In this document: piece by piece, positions 35,351 to 47,859 of the stretch
Numbering within the stretch: the first letter of the stretch is position 1
Layout: the number at the start of each line of letters is the position of its first letter
NCBI GenBank assembly: GCA_022575985.1
Contig: JAKSXM010000231.1
Coordinates: 26,760,501 to 26,824,500, forward strand
Direction of reading: 5' to 3'
Source: Anagrus nilaparvatae
Lineage: Eukaryota; Arthropoda; Insecta; Hymenoptera; Mymaridae
DNA: 64,000 bases
Position numbers and translations under genes: made by a program
The notes under the pieces: model-generated
Seen by the model: only the letters and a program-made list of their open reading frames with translations
Told to the model about the DNA's origin: nothing
Database searches by the model: none

Positions 35351-37924
35351 TAGCTAAAATTTCCGGGGTCACAAGCCATAATTCCATGATCAGATTTAAA
35401 AAAAAAAGGTGAACTTAAAACTGACTTAAAATGGTGGATTTTTAACCTCAAAATTTGCAGTTCAACTATTCTCGAGGTTTGGAGATTATCATTTTAAGTC
35501 CATCGTTAAGTTCTTCTGACTTAAAATCGCGATCACTGATCCCAAAAACTTGTTGCTCAATGTTTAAATGCTTTGAGTAACATAAATTTTTTTGATTTTT
35601 AGTATAATTAGGAATCCAATATTTTGGGAAGTATTGAATATAAAAAATCTTTTTGGGACCTCAAAAACCTTTTGATAAATATATGAAAGTTCATAACACT
35701 GTGTAAACTGACGATTTTGAGGTTAAAAATATGTCATTTTGATTTTTCTAAATCTGTTTTCAGAATCGTGATTAGCGACCAAGGGGTACTAAAATTTGCC
35801 TGAATCAGCAATATTTCTTAAGAAAATCTGTATTTTTGGTAAAAATTTTTAAATAAAGCAATTGAAAAACAAATTATATTAAATTTTTTGGATGCATTTA
35901 ACATTAGTGTCACCTTTACTAGACTGATCAAATTGAAACATTGTTAAGTCGAAAAAATGTGTATTCAGGTACAAAGAATAATTTTTGGCAACCACAGTTA
36001 TTTGACATTTTTTTAAAAGTCTTTTAACTCGCTTTTTAAATATCTTCAATTATTTAAAAAATTAATATAATAAAAATAAAAAATTTAATTGTTAGACTCA
36101 AGGTTTGTCTCTTTACATAATAGATAATAAAAACAGCCTAAAACAAATTTTTTTGTCATTTTTTTTCAAATAAATTTTGAACAAAAAAAAAAGATATTAA
36201 TAAATTGACTTATAGCAAAAATCTAAACTTAGTACAAAATAAGAAAAGAGAAAGAATAAAGAAGTAACCTTAAAAACATTTTTAAATTCAGTGTCTTATA
36301 AACATCATCATCATAATCATATTATGAAAAGATGTATAAATTTAGATTACCTTAAAAATAAAAATCGCTTTTTGAAAAAAAAAAATTTATTTTTAGGCTT
36401 TTATTTATATATTTTATTTATATAAAAGAGAATTTTATAATAAAAATCAATTATTAAACATAAAATAAAATTTTCCTCGAGGCAATTTATTATTAAACAT
36501 TTTTTTTATATTTTTTGTGGGCGTAATAATAACAATAATAATAAAATGTGAATTATTGTATACAGTCCATCTGAGCAAAGATTTTTTTCGCAAATGTATA
36601 TTATTTTAATGTAAAAGCAAGAGAAATATTAAATACGGCAGATATTAAATAGACACGCCTGCGTAAAAATGTCAAAGTATGATATTATTATGTGAACTAT
36701 TATAACCACCAACTCTATAAGATCATAAAACCATTGAGTGTACTTTAAATGCCATTCTCATTAATTTCATTTTTGCTTCTGATTATCAATTATTATTATT
36801 ATTATTATTATCTTCTGTATGTGAACAAACACCATAATAAATTGTTTTTATACGTTGCTAATTTTTTCATTATTTTCAATTTATTCAAATTTATTGTTTT
36901 GCCTTGTTCATTAATTAAAGTTTTATTCTTTTTTTTAATTAAATTTTTATTTTATTAAATTCATTTTACTTTTCGAGTGTAAAAATTGTAAAGTTAGCCT
37001 GGCAGTTGTTTTCTCTCTGAAAGGGTGGGATCAAAGGAGGATTTTGGTGGCAAATGAAATTTTGTAGCAAATGAAAATACCGAGGAAAATACATATTTTT
37101 GGTTAACAAAAACAATTTTGAAGGTTTCATCCATTTTATAATGACTAGCTTTAAGTAGTTATCAATGTATCGACCAAAATAATTAAAAATTTTTCAAAGA
37201 ATATACTTTCTTAAAAAATATTGCCGATTTTGCCGAATTTTAATATACCCTGATATCTACCCCTTTGTTTTCAGAGCCACGTGATGGGCCATTATTTTAT
37301 AATCACCATTCTGAAAACAAATTTTATGAATTCAAGTGTGCCTAAAAATAAAGGAATTTTAACCTCTAAATCAGCGATTTAAGTTTTTTTTTCAATCATA
37401 TGAATGTAGATTCACAAGGTTTCTTTACTTAAGTTTAAAGACTCATTTTAGAATCGTGATCAACGACTCCAAAAACTTGTAAATTAAGTTTTAAATGCAA
37501 GTTTAAATGCTTAAAATAATTTAAATTAGCTATTTAATGGTTAAAAATTCACTATTTTTAGTCCGCCATTTTGAATCTTAAAAATCTGATTTTAGAATCG
37601 TGATGAGCAATCATGAGATCCAAAAAATCTAAGGTGTGTACCAAAAATTAACTCAAATAGCAATATTTTTTTTTAAATTTATTTTGTTATTTCGGGTAAT
37701 ACTCGTTGGATTTGTTTGGATGCACTTAAAATTGTTAGCGCTTTGACTTTATAAAAGAATCAGCGAACCGTTAAAAATTATACCAAACCAAGTGTCAAAC
37801 CGTAGTTAAAATTTTTATATTCTGTATCAAAATTTTTCTGGTTAAATCAAAAGTAAAGTAATTTTTTGGCAGATTAAATTATGTCTTTCTCCTAAATCTC
37901 TACAGAAAATTTAAATTTTATATA
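35351..37924. repeat. AT-rich stretch with degenerate copies of the GATCAGCGACC family
   Basis: Diverged copies lie at about 35528-35552 (gatcactgatcccaaaaact), 35761-35780 (attagcgacc), 37451-37480 (gaatcgtgatcaacgactcc) and 37595-37620. Each is accompanied by ttttgaatctt- or caatattt-type flanks shared with 45300-45430. A (TTA)n microsatellite lies near 36789-36811, and its 69-codon frame (36749-36958) is spurious. Confidence 0.55.
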
Positions 37925-38562
37925 ATTTGAGGGCATTCACAAATGGAGTTTATGAGTTGGATCAAATAGATCTTGACCTCACCTCGTAGAGCTTTTTGTT
38001 GTGTTGGTTGAAAAAATAGTCCCCATATATATAAATCGATCTCTTAGATCTTCTGAGCCTAGAACAGCGAGATTAAATGTTGAAAAACCTGTTGAAAAAT
38101 GAGATTTTTGGGTATTTTTCCGTACAACACAATGACTTTGCAAATCAATCGCAAATCAATAAAAAAACTTCGGGTTTGTTCCATTTTATTCGTGTTGCTG
38201 TCTACTTTTAAGCACCTTAAACCGAATTTTTTCCCTTTCCTTGTTACTTAATAAAACACATGCCAATTTTAACCAAAAGTTAGTGATGAAAAATTAGGTT
38301 TACGGCGTTTAAAACTAGGCACTTACACAATAAAATGAGAACATACAAAAGATTTTCTTGATTTCTCATTGACTTGCAAGATGAATAAGTTATTCTACGG
38401 AAAAACACCCCAAAATCCCATTTTTTAACATTGAAACTCGCTGCTCTAGTCCCAGAAGGCTTATGAGCTCGAATAATAGATGAGGTAAGTGTGTCAAAAT
38501 AACAAAACTGCCAAGTAGGGTCAAGATCTGGCAGATGTAACTCTTGCTTTTCCCTCATTAGA
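37925..38562. repeat. ~640-bp foldback element
   Basis: The left arm around 37928-38127 (tagaacagcgagatt, then gatttttgggtatttttccg) mirrors the right arm around 38397-38560 (cggaaaaacaccccaaaatc, then actcgctgctctag, then gggtcaagatct). The 92-codon minus-strand frame at 38280-38558 is the translation of the right arm and is not called as a gene. Confidence 0.75.
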
Positions 38563-41500
38563 AGCAGATTTAAAAAAATGTCATTAGTAGAAAAATAAAT
38601 GTATATTTTTAAAACTGTACTCGAAACTGTACATAACCTAAAAATGACATATAAGTAAGTTTAAAAATACCTTAAAAACCATTTTGCTATCTATACCTAC
38701 ATTAAGTTACTTAATATAATTAAAGTAAAATATTATAATTTTTGTAGAACAACCCACATACATATAATAAATATTATCTACCCATATATGTATTAAAATA
38801 AAAGGAAAAGAAAAAAAAAATTGCATGTTTTACAAAATAATAATTATTTTTCTTCAATTTTTTTATTTAAAAAAGAAAATAATTTTTTATATGCTTATTG
38901 CAAATACATATTCATTATTATAGATTGACATGATAAATTAAATAAATAAAATAATAATAATAAAAAAAAAGGGAAAATTAATTGAATATATATTATATGA
39001 AAACTGTAAATTTACTTATATAGACCATTTTTATTTTTCAAGGATTTTATACTTAATGATATAATCAAGTTATACTTTGTAGGTAAAGTATCTTTGGAAT
39101 ATGTCTGAAATAAAAAAGTAATTTATTGATTGATTTTTAAAAACACGTGGAAATATTAGCTGTGCTAAGGATACTTGGCGTGATTTTTCCCTTTTCTGTT
39201 ATAACAAGGATTTATTTTGATAACGAGATCTGATCTAAGATATATTTTTGGCGCCACCTGATATGAACAAAGTATAGAAATTTTTCTCAAAAGTGAAATT
39301 ACATAACAGGCACGTATTCAGATATTTTTCTCGGAGGGGCTAAAAAATTTTAAGGAGTTGGGGGGAGGCAGAAACTAATAATACTAAAAGCAGGACTAAA
39401 AGTTATGGTTTAAATTTTTTCAGTAAAAATCAAAATTTAATTGTTTCTAATTTTAAATTGATTTTGAATACATGTATTTATATAAAGGAGAATGAACTAA
39501 TTTTAGTTTCATTTTCGAATATAATATATTTAAGTTTCGTGCGCGTTTACTCGAGAGTTTATCCCCACAATTGATTGCTGGTAGCCCTAGGACAAGTTGC
39601 GAAACAAGTTGGCTCTTAAGACTTGATCTCAGTAAAAAATAATATAATAGCAACAGGATTTCTGAGATCAGGACATACTGTTGTCACTTTACAGGTTTTT
39701 TTGGATGCTTTTCACAAAAATCGTGGTTTTGCTAGTGGGAATTTAGTGGAACGCCGTTAAATAAAACAATTATAACCCTCGTTAAAACCCAAATATGGTT
39801 ATGTTTTTTGTAAATTTGAAAAACTAAAACAGTATATTCCGACTCTGGTTCCGACCCAGGGCCAGAAAAATAAAGAATGGCCCAAATCGCCCTGCAAATC
39901 GCACATAAATTTATATTTTAAAACTTCAATTTGGGGCATTTTTTTTATGGTCTAGAGTCGTAGGCGATTTTTCTACGTTAGCGCCAGCGTTGAGAAAACA
40001 CTTCTTTGTTAGACGCCCAAGGGTCGGAAAATACGTGCCGAGATACGTGCTTTCTGGCATGATTCCATACGTGTTTTCCTTTATTTATTTAAACTTAATA
40101 CGATAAGATTATAAAAATAAATTTTTTCCTAGATTTAAAAAAATCATAATTCGAAGCAATAATGGGGTTTTTGTTTCAATATATTATAATTACGTATAAT
40201 AATAAGTAATTCATTAAAAAAAAAAATCTTATCCGATATCAGGTTACAAGATAAACTTTTTTTATTAAAAAATTATTTTGATCCTTTTGTTTGAAAAAAA
40301 AGTAAAAAAAAAAAATTAACCCATGCTGACAGGATGTTTGTTGCCAAAGATATTTTTATCAGACTAAAAATTAATAGGCAGCATGAGGTGGCTAATAATT
40401 AAGGAAAAGTGATAAATAGAGCATTTTACCATTACTTTTTAAGTATCCTTAAAATAAAAATATCTACAAATTCATGTGGGTTAGAAATTTATTTTATTAA
40501 AAAATTTATTTTGACTTTTGATTGACATATGTTGGTGATATATTCAAGTCACTCATGAAATTAGAAAAAAAATATATTTAATTTCACAAGTATTTAGCCA
40601 TAAGGTATTATCTAGCATACTAATAATTATTTCAAGTTATTACAATCATGAACTGTAATTGAAAGGTAATTCACAAGGCCCCCTCTATTACATACAAATT
40701 TAAAGTATAGTATACTTGTACTATATAAATCAACAGCCTATAAATCAACCCTTATGTACCCTACATATGTTTTCAATAATACACGATATTGACTTGGCGG
40801 TTATTTTTAAAATTTGATTCAGTTTTAAATTACTGGACAAGTCTACTTACCAAAATAGTAATGTTTAGAAATATGACTTGGGGTTTTGAGAGCCTAATTT
40901 TTTTCTAATTTTTAACAACCAAGACTAGAATTCTGATAAGTAGTCATATAAATCAGCACAATGATAAATAAATCAATTTAGATCTCGATTTAGCTTCAAC
41001 TTCCAGACTAATATAATAGTATTGATAAAGAGATTGTATTTTATTTTTAATTAAAATTTTATTGACATGTTAAACACATAATATATTATGTATCAGGAAA
41101 TTAAAATTTTTCTTTATTTATATTTACGAGTTTTAGATATTTTATATTATTATTATTATATGAAACAAGAATTAAAAAAATTCTTTAATTGTAATCTATA
41201 TAGTTTTTGAAAAATTATAGATTTTTTATACAGCACCTACGTGACACGAAATTACGAGGGAAAGTTAGAAGGTCTTGAGTTTTTAGTGAAAATCACCTGT
41301 GCGCGAACCTCGGATAATTCTCTGTTTTATATATCACCACCCCTAACCCTTAAATCCAGGTTGTCAGGGACGCTCATAAAAACTTTTATTTTTAAAGAAT
41401 GATTTTACTTTTTACCTAAATACCTACATATTTTTTAAAATCATTTTTCTGAATAAAAAAATTTTCTATTTTTTCCACTAATTGCACAAAGAAAATCAAA

Positions 41501-42538
41501 GAACTTTTTAAATAATAAAACTAAAGAAAAAGAAAAGAAAAACTGTCATATTATTATATAATTATGATAATTTTTATGCAATGAAAAAGAATATCCACTG
41601 ATATAATGATGAATAATGACGTAAGATGTGAAATAATATAAAATAAAAAAAGAAAAAAAAAATTTAAGCAAATAACTTTTTTTAATTTAACAAAAAAAAG
41701 AGTGTATGCATGTGTGTGTAATAAGGAAGCTTATTATATTATTACATAAGATTCAAAAATATTTTTGTTTATCGACATAATTGTTTTCTGAAGAAAATCT
41801 TATAACGTTAAATAAATAATATACTTACTTTGTTAAAATTTACTATCAATTATTATAATCAATTATTTTATGAATAATAAACTTGTTATTTTTTTTTAAG
41901 CATTAAAAATATATTTAATTTTAATTGTTATAAAAAAATTTTCCTTTTAAATTATATTTAATTACCCATTAAATGACATAAATTGTTATTAATGTAATGA
42001 AAAAAAATTTTATTATTTTTTTGGCTTAAGCTAAAAATTTGAATTCTTCAATATAATTTTTTGTTATTTTCTTCTTATTTTATTGTTGATTGTGTAAGAT
42101 TTAAAAAAAAAACAAAAATTTTATTATAAAAAATGTTTTAATGATACATGTCATGTAATGTTATTGAAAATATATTGTATTAGACAATTAATATATTGTA
42201 CTATCATCAATAAAATAAGAATTAAATAATATGATATGTTTTAAATACGCATACAACAAAATTAATAATTATATGTGAAAGCTTTTTAACCAAGAAAATT
42301 TAAAAACTCCATTTTTTAATAAGGAATAAAAATTCAAGATGAAAATCATCAGATACAAATTTAATTGATCAAATTGATTTTATAAAAATTTCTTTATTTA
42401 TTTATTAAATACTTTAAAGAATTCTGCGACATAACCTTTTATCCTAAAAATATAATTTAATTATTAATTTCTTATGCGTATTTAGATGTGGTTTGAGAAA
42501 AACTTATAGTTTCAATGTAATTTAAAAAAGATACTCAC
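38563..42538. other. AT-rich non-coding stretch, probable 5' part of the large shaggy intron
   Basis: It begins directly after the donor of the shaggy exon on the minus strand. No further GSK-3 exon (ATP-binding loop, HRDIKPQN or downstream) was recognised here or further left. The 66-codon frame at 39453-39653 has no support. Confidence 0.45.
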
Positions 42539-42755
42539 TGCAAACTTTTATTAATCCTGTAGCAGGTTGATTCTGGATAGACGGAGGTTTGTTACCCTCT
42601 GCAAAGGAGGTAGTCCTTGGCCTGGAAGTCATTATGTTTGTCGATTCTTCACTGGTCACTACCTCGCCCACAGCCTTTTTCTCTTTAAAAAACAAATTGT
42701 TTTGCGAGCAAGATTCATATATCTCCTTACTTGTATTCAAATCACTCTTGCTCAT
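42539..42755 (-). CDS. sgg: shaggy / GSK-3 beta homologue, first coding exon (partial gene)
   Basis: From ATG 42755 the exon encodes 72 residues and ends GTT TGC A|gtgagt (phase 1). Residues 42-57 read MTSRPRTTSFAEGNK, the hallmark N-terminus of GSK-3 beta/Shaggy (human begins MSGRPRTTSFAE). Numbered from Met42, the inhibitory Akt-site serine is exactly Ser9. The exon end (GLIKVC, then a codon starting A) fits the family, where the next residue is a serine followed by the ATP-binding lobe. The kinase domain itself is not found in the window and must lie left of position 1. The 41 residues before Met42 (SKSDLNTSKEIYESC...) have no counterpart in the short fly and human isoforms, so either Met1 or Met42 could be used. 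GSK-3 is a cytoplasmic/nuclear Ser/Thr kinase of Wnt and insulin signalling. Confidence 0.9.
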
Positions 42756-42760
42756 GACAT
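42752..42760 (-). promoter_or_regulatory. two-codon uORF overlapping the shaggy start
   Basis: On the minus strand the sequence is ATGTCATGAGC. An upstream ATG-TCA-TGA frame (42760-42752) ends by overlapping the main ATG (42755) as ATGA. Such a minimal uORF could reduce initiation at Met1 and favour Met42. Only the sequence arrangement is observed. Any effect is inference. Confidence 0.45.
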
Positions 42761-43049
42761 TTGAAACAACACCTTTTTACCCTTTTGACACCTTCAATTA
42801 ATAATATTTACACACTTGCTATAATCACATATCATGCACTATACACTTTAAAAACAACTAAAATCTTAAAAAATTCATAAAAAATCTTCTTGACTCCAAA
42901 AAAATTTATTTCTATTAAATTACACTTTAAGAAAAAAAATTGGCAGTTCCTTAAACATAATATCTGGTAACAATTTTCTCTACCATTTTAATTAAAAACC
43001 ACTCCTTGAAAATAATTTTTCTAAACCTTTTTGGAGCGTCTGCAAGAAA

Positions 43050-43450
43050 AAAAAAACGTTATAAAAGGCGGCTGCTGGTGACGACTATAGCGCGTCTTGT
43101 ACGATATTAATATTATTTAGGGGAGCACTAACTTTGATGTTATGGAAGTGAAGGTTCCCCGACGCACTTAATAACTACGTATATCAGAACAAATATCCGA
43201 ACAGAAATTCGTCAAACACCTTGGTCAGTCAAGGTCACATAAAACACAAATTAAGGCCAAATTTTTGGCCTATCCACACCACCTCGACGACGGGGCACAA
43301 CAACAACCTCCAGCCACCTCCACCACGTCGCCTTCGTCGTCGTCGTTGTCTTCGTACTTCTTATTCCTCTCGGCGAGCCGACGTTTTTCGAACGGGTTGT
43401 ATGGCCGCGTGCGCGGGAGTCGCGCACGCGCGGTATTTTAATTTTCTTTC
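43050..43450 (-). promoter_or_regulatory. CpG-rich promoter / 5' leader region of shaggy
   Basis: This is the only strongly GC- and CpG-rich patch in the window (cgtcgccttcgtcgtcgtcg; cggcgagccgacg). It contains cgcgcacgcgcg at 43421-43432, an exact fit to the NRF1/Ewg consensus YGCGCAYGCGCR, and a perfect hairpin gcgtgcgcg/cgcgcacgc (407-415 with 421-429). It lies 300-700 bp upstream of the shaggy start. Donor-like sites on the plus strand (gcggtg|gtaaga at 43946; ggatt|gtaagt at 43978) leave open a divergent transcript. The 121-codon plus frame here is composition-driven. Confidence 0.6.
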
Positions 43451-46269
43451 TCTTTCTTTCCTACCATCCAAGATGCCTACGAGAAAAAGAAGCGTCGTTG
43501 TGGTAAACTGGCTTGTGAACAGTAGCTGCAACAGTGGAGAACCGCCTTTGTTTTTATTAATAAAATCTTCTACACTCTTTCACTGATCCCTAAAAAGAAA
43601 GCAAAATTTTAATGGATCTTTAATTTCCAATGGTTTATACATGAAACCTGTTAGCAACTGATACTAAAATTACATACTCCAAAATTTATTAAATTCCCTT
43701 TGTAGCAGATAATATAAGAAATAGAGTAAAGCAAGAGAGAAAATCAGAAGTTTATAACGCAACTCCCCTTCCCTCGCACCTCTTGTACTAAAAGTCCACC
43801 CACACCCTCAAAAATAGATATGCTTTCTCCATTCAGAAATTTATTTTTCATGAATGTAATTTTTTTTCAGGTGCAATTTTACTTTCAAAAAATAATTCTT
43901 ACCGTATAATTTTTCACGTATTTTATTAGTTTTGCTGAAAGCGGTGGTAAGAATCAATGGCAGTGGCAGTAGTAGGATTGTAAGTATAACCTCACTTTTA
44001 ACAACAGCACAAAATATACACAGTTACAAAAAAGAGATGTTTTTTCTTATTTTTTATCCCTTCGATATTTTTGTCAAATTCTTAAAAACAATTTTCGATG
44101 ATGGAGTTGCTACCACGGTAACCAGGAGCAAGATAAAGTCGTCAAATATAATTTTTTGGATATTATCGATGATGATGGGACAGTCCTGCAGTTTCTGGCT
44201 AACATTCCTGCGGTACTCCAAGTGCAAATTTCATTCTCTGCTTTTTTCAAGTCGTTCTCTTGCTTCCTCCGAATTATTTTATGCAGAGATGTAAAGGTGG
44301 AAGTGAAACGTAGAGTTTAATTTGCGAACTGACAATACTGACATATAAAGTTAGTGAAGGATGTGTATATAATGTACAGTTTGTGTTACAAGATTTGCTC
44401 ACAAGTAGCTCCGATGGTTGCTTTTTCAGCTTTGACTCAAATTTAACAAAAAATTATTTTATTCAATAAAATATTAAATTTCCTGAAATACTTCGTATTT
44501 GGTATTAAAACTATTCAGTATTAATCAGTATTATCATTAATAATTATTTTTTTATAATTTGAATGAAATTTACTACTATTAAAATTTGAATTACCGTCAA
44601 GAAACTAGTCAACAAACTATTAACGCGCGAAATAATTTTCTGATTTGAATGCAATTTTATACCAATTGCAAATATTAAATAGGTATATAAATGTTAATCA
44701 ACGGCAAATAATTTTTTTCAGTTACCTTAAAATTAATTATGAACAATATACTTATAATTTTCTGTACACATCTATTTAGTAGTTTTCAGCATATGAATTG
44801 CAGATAAATCTTATTTCAAAGTGAAATCTGTGAAATACGATACTTTGTAATTCGTTACGGATTAATAATCTCCAGTAAAAAAAAAAAACTAAAAACAATT
44901 ATATTATTATTTTCTTATAATTTATTCATATACCTAGGAAGTACAGAGACTAATTTTTCCCAGGAAGATTAAAAATATTTCTAAAAATTTACATCGGAGT
45001 GGAGTTATGGATTTTATAAAAAATTTGAAGAAAAAAAAATTACTTTAATTTTTTTAAAGTTTATAAAAAACTTGTTTATTAAAATTTATTTATGCGATAA
45101 AAAAAGTGTTATTAATTTCTTATCTTTGTTTAAAATAATTATATTAATAATAATTGATTTTGAAGATTTTTTCCATTTTCCGGTGTCCATGAGTAATTAA
45201 AGCTGTCGCTCAAATTTCCCGCATGTTTCTAAATTCTTAAACTCATCAGCATCGATAATAGAAGCTATTTTAAGCATTTTAAAGACGAATTATAGAAAAC
45301 GTAGAAATGCGGGATTTAGAGCCGACCGTTATGAATTTAAAAAATCTGATTTTCGAAAAGTTATCAGGGACCCCGAAAACCTACGAGGTATACCAAAATT
45401 TGGCTCAATCAGTAATATTTTTCAAAAAATTTGTATGTTTTTGGTTATTTTATAGCGTTAATTACTCAAAACTGGCCTACCTTCAAAATCTTTTTTGCGA
45501 CCAAAAATATGTATGATCCACTGGGTTGAATCCATATATTTTATTTCAAATTTTAAGATGCATTTAACATTGCTGGCGCCTTGACTAGAAAGTAGCAAGT
45601 TCTGCATTTTTTCAGGCATGTGCTGCAATCTATAAAATAAAGTTTAAAATACTAAAAAAGATATTTCCAATGATAAAATAAATTTCTTTGTTATCTTTGA
45701 AAATCTATAAAAATTTTAATTTGAATTAAAATAAATTTTGTAGTAGACTATAGTTAAGACAGAGGGCGTAGTTCTCATTGGTTACTTCATGCGTTTTTTT
45801 TGAATTATAAGTGTTTAAAAAAACAAAATAAACGTATAAATTAATTTTTGTTTTCAAAAAAATTATATGTATTTATGCTATAAAGGAAACAAAAAAAACG
45901 GTTTTGCGGTTTATGATGGCCAATTTATGGTGATGGAACATAAACTGGTCACCAATTATGAACTTTAAACCATCATTTATAATTGGTATTGGTAAATATG
46001 AAAAAGTATCCATTACACTTCTAAGAAATGAATTCAATTGGATTACTGTCAAGTCAAAAGACAGTATTTCAAATTAGTACTTGCAGAATAATGTGCGTAG
46101 CTTGGTATCTTCCAAAAGACCGCCCTATCTCTCATCAGTTTTTAAACTCCCTGATGAAGCGATAAGTCCTCAAATGTATCACTCATCAGGAATTCATATG
46201 ATTATCTTTGGGGTTTTTACACAGTAATGTAGGGCACGCATAATAAATACACTTATGTTTTGCAATTTA
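43451..46269. other. non-coding flank upstream of shaggy
   Basis: 43.5-44.3 kb is moderately GC-rich and may hold 5' untranslated exons. The 120-codon frame at 43932-44294 has no recognisable motif. At about 45301-45430 lies another GATCAGCGACC-family copy (ttatcagggaccccgaaaac), which also explains the frame at 45307-45516. Confidence 0.4.
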
Positions 46270-46541
46270 CCAGCATATTTGTTATGTACAATCTCTGAAA
46301 TAATTTGGCCAAAAATGACTAATTTCAAAAATAAACTTGTTCTCACGACTAATTTTGCTAATAAATACAGAAATATGTATCGAGCGTTAAGAAATCAGCT
46401 ATAAAAGATTATTTAATATTATAATTTGAATTTAAAGTCAATGATAATTAATTAGATTAATTAGATACGGAAAAACAAGTTTATTTTTGTAACTGGCCAT
46501 TTTAACTCAAATTATTTCAGGGATTGTACATAACATAATTG
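46270..46541. repeat. foldback element, 70-bp arms
   Basis: The left arm 46270-46345 (gttatgtacaatctctgaaa, then aaaaataaacttgtt) is mirrored by the right arm 46470-46541 (aacaagtttatttttg, then atttcagggattgtacataa). It abuts the MITE that starts at 46545. Confidence 0.8.
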
Positions 46542-46544
46542 TTA

Positions 46545-47208
46545 CACTGTAAAAAGTAATTTCCTTAGACTTACAAAAAAATAGAATTTTTTCAAAAAAT
46601 TTTGTAAATATTCGATAAAAATCGCAAATTTACTAATTTTAGTATATTATCGAAAAATTCGAGAATTCGTGATTTTTTTTGTGAATTTACAAAAAAAGTT
46701 GTAAATTCACAACTATTTTTCATACATTTACAACTATTTTTTGTAAATTTTCGAAAAAAAATTGTAAATTTTCAATTTTTCTTGCGAATTCACAAAAAAA
46801 AATCGAGAATACTCGAATTTTTTGTTAATATACTAATTTTAGTAAATTTACGATTTTTTTCGAATATTTACAAATTTTTTTGACAATTTACTAATTTTTC
46901 GAAAATTTTCTAAAATTTAGTATATTATCAAAAAATTCGAGAATTCTCGATTTTTTTTTGTGATTTTACAAAAAAAGTTGTAAATTCACAACTATTTTTC
47001 ATAAATTTACTACTATTTTTTGAAAGTTTTGGAAAAAAAATTGTAAATTATCAATTTTTCTTGCGAATTCACAAAAAAAATCGAGAATGCTCGAATTTTT
47101 TGTTAATATACTAAATTCAGTAATTATACAATTTTTTTCGAAAATTTACTGATTTTTCGAAAATGTTCTAATTTTTTTGTTAATATAAGAAAACTACTTT
47201 TTACAGTG
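46545..47208. mobile_element. TA-flanked MITE, CACTGTAAAAAGTAA family, copy 2 (internally duplicated)
   Basis: Ends cactgtaaaaagtaatttcc and actttttacagtg, with TA outside both (543-544, 209-210). It is longer (664 bp) than the other copies because the core from ttagtatattatcgaaaaat to gagaatactcgaattttttg is repeated about 300 bp later (46640-46860 against 46920-47110). Confidence 0.85.
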
Positions 47209-47859
47209 TAGTTATGATCTAAATTAAGATTAAAGTTAGTAAATTGGTAGTATTCATAATCTGGGGTGAAAATTGATAATTACAAATCATGACCAGATTT
47301 CGTTTTTCAACTTTTATAATAAATGAAATTAGCTTTTCTAAACACCGCAATTAAAAATCGTTTAGGCCTACCCCTAAAGCAGACAGGTAGCCAGGATTTT
47401 TGTTCGGAGAGGGCTTCGGGGGGGGGGGGGGCTTGAATGTAAAATTTCTCTTTCCAAACTGCATTTACCCCCAGTTTTGAAAAAAATAAATTACAAAAAA
47501 AAAAATTTCTGGGTTGAGATTCAGCCTCCCGAGCCACCTTCCTGGCTACGTTCCTGCCTAATGCTACTAAAAAAAAATGTTGTTTTGTTTTCTTTTACGC
47601 TTATTACTCCACATGGAAATAAAATTCGTGATCGTATGCCTTGATTGCTAGTACAGGCGGATTGTCTATTGGTGAGGGCTGTGAACGAATTTGCTTTTCA
47701 CGCGTTTGGAAAGGAGGCCCTGAAATTTTCTGTTTATATTTTTTTGATGCCGATGATCAAGCCCCCTCTCCAAACGTATGAAACGCAAGTTTGTTCCAGG
47801 CCCATAGTCCGCTCTCGTTCAACACGCTATTTTTTTCCCCTACGATGGGGGGGAGGGGG
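47209..47859. other. non-coding spacer with a 14-G run
   Basis: A homopolymer of 14 G lies at 47418-47431. The frames at 47307-47537 (minus) and 47645-47899 (plus) have no motifs or splice logic. Confidence 0.4.

Noticed and set aside
36749..36958. 69-codon frame with a poly-Tyr run
   Set aside because: The Tyr run is a (TTA)n microsatellite. The rest is hydrophobic AT-driven sequence.
38280..38558. 92-codon minus-strand frame
   Set aside because: It coincides with the right arm of a foldback element and has no family motif or splice logic.
43221..43586. 121-codon plus-strand frame
   Set aside because: It lies in the CpG-rich shaggy promoter region. It is rich in Arg/Pro/Ser from composition alone and overlaps a promoter on the other strand.
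43932..44294. 120-codon plus-strand frame with a possible donor at 43978
   Set aside because: No recognisable motif and no partner exon. It is more likely non-coding or an untranslated region near the promoter.
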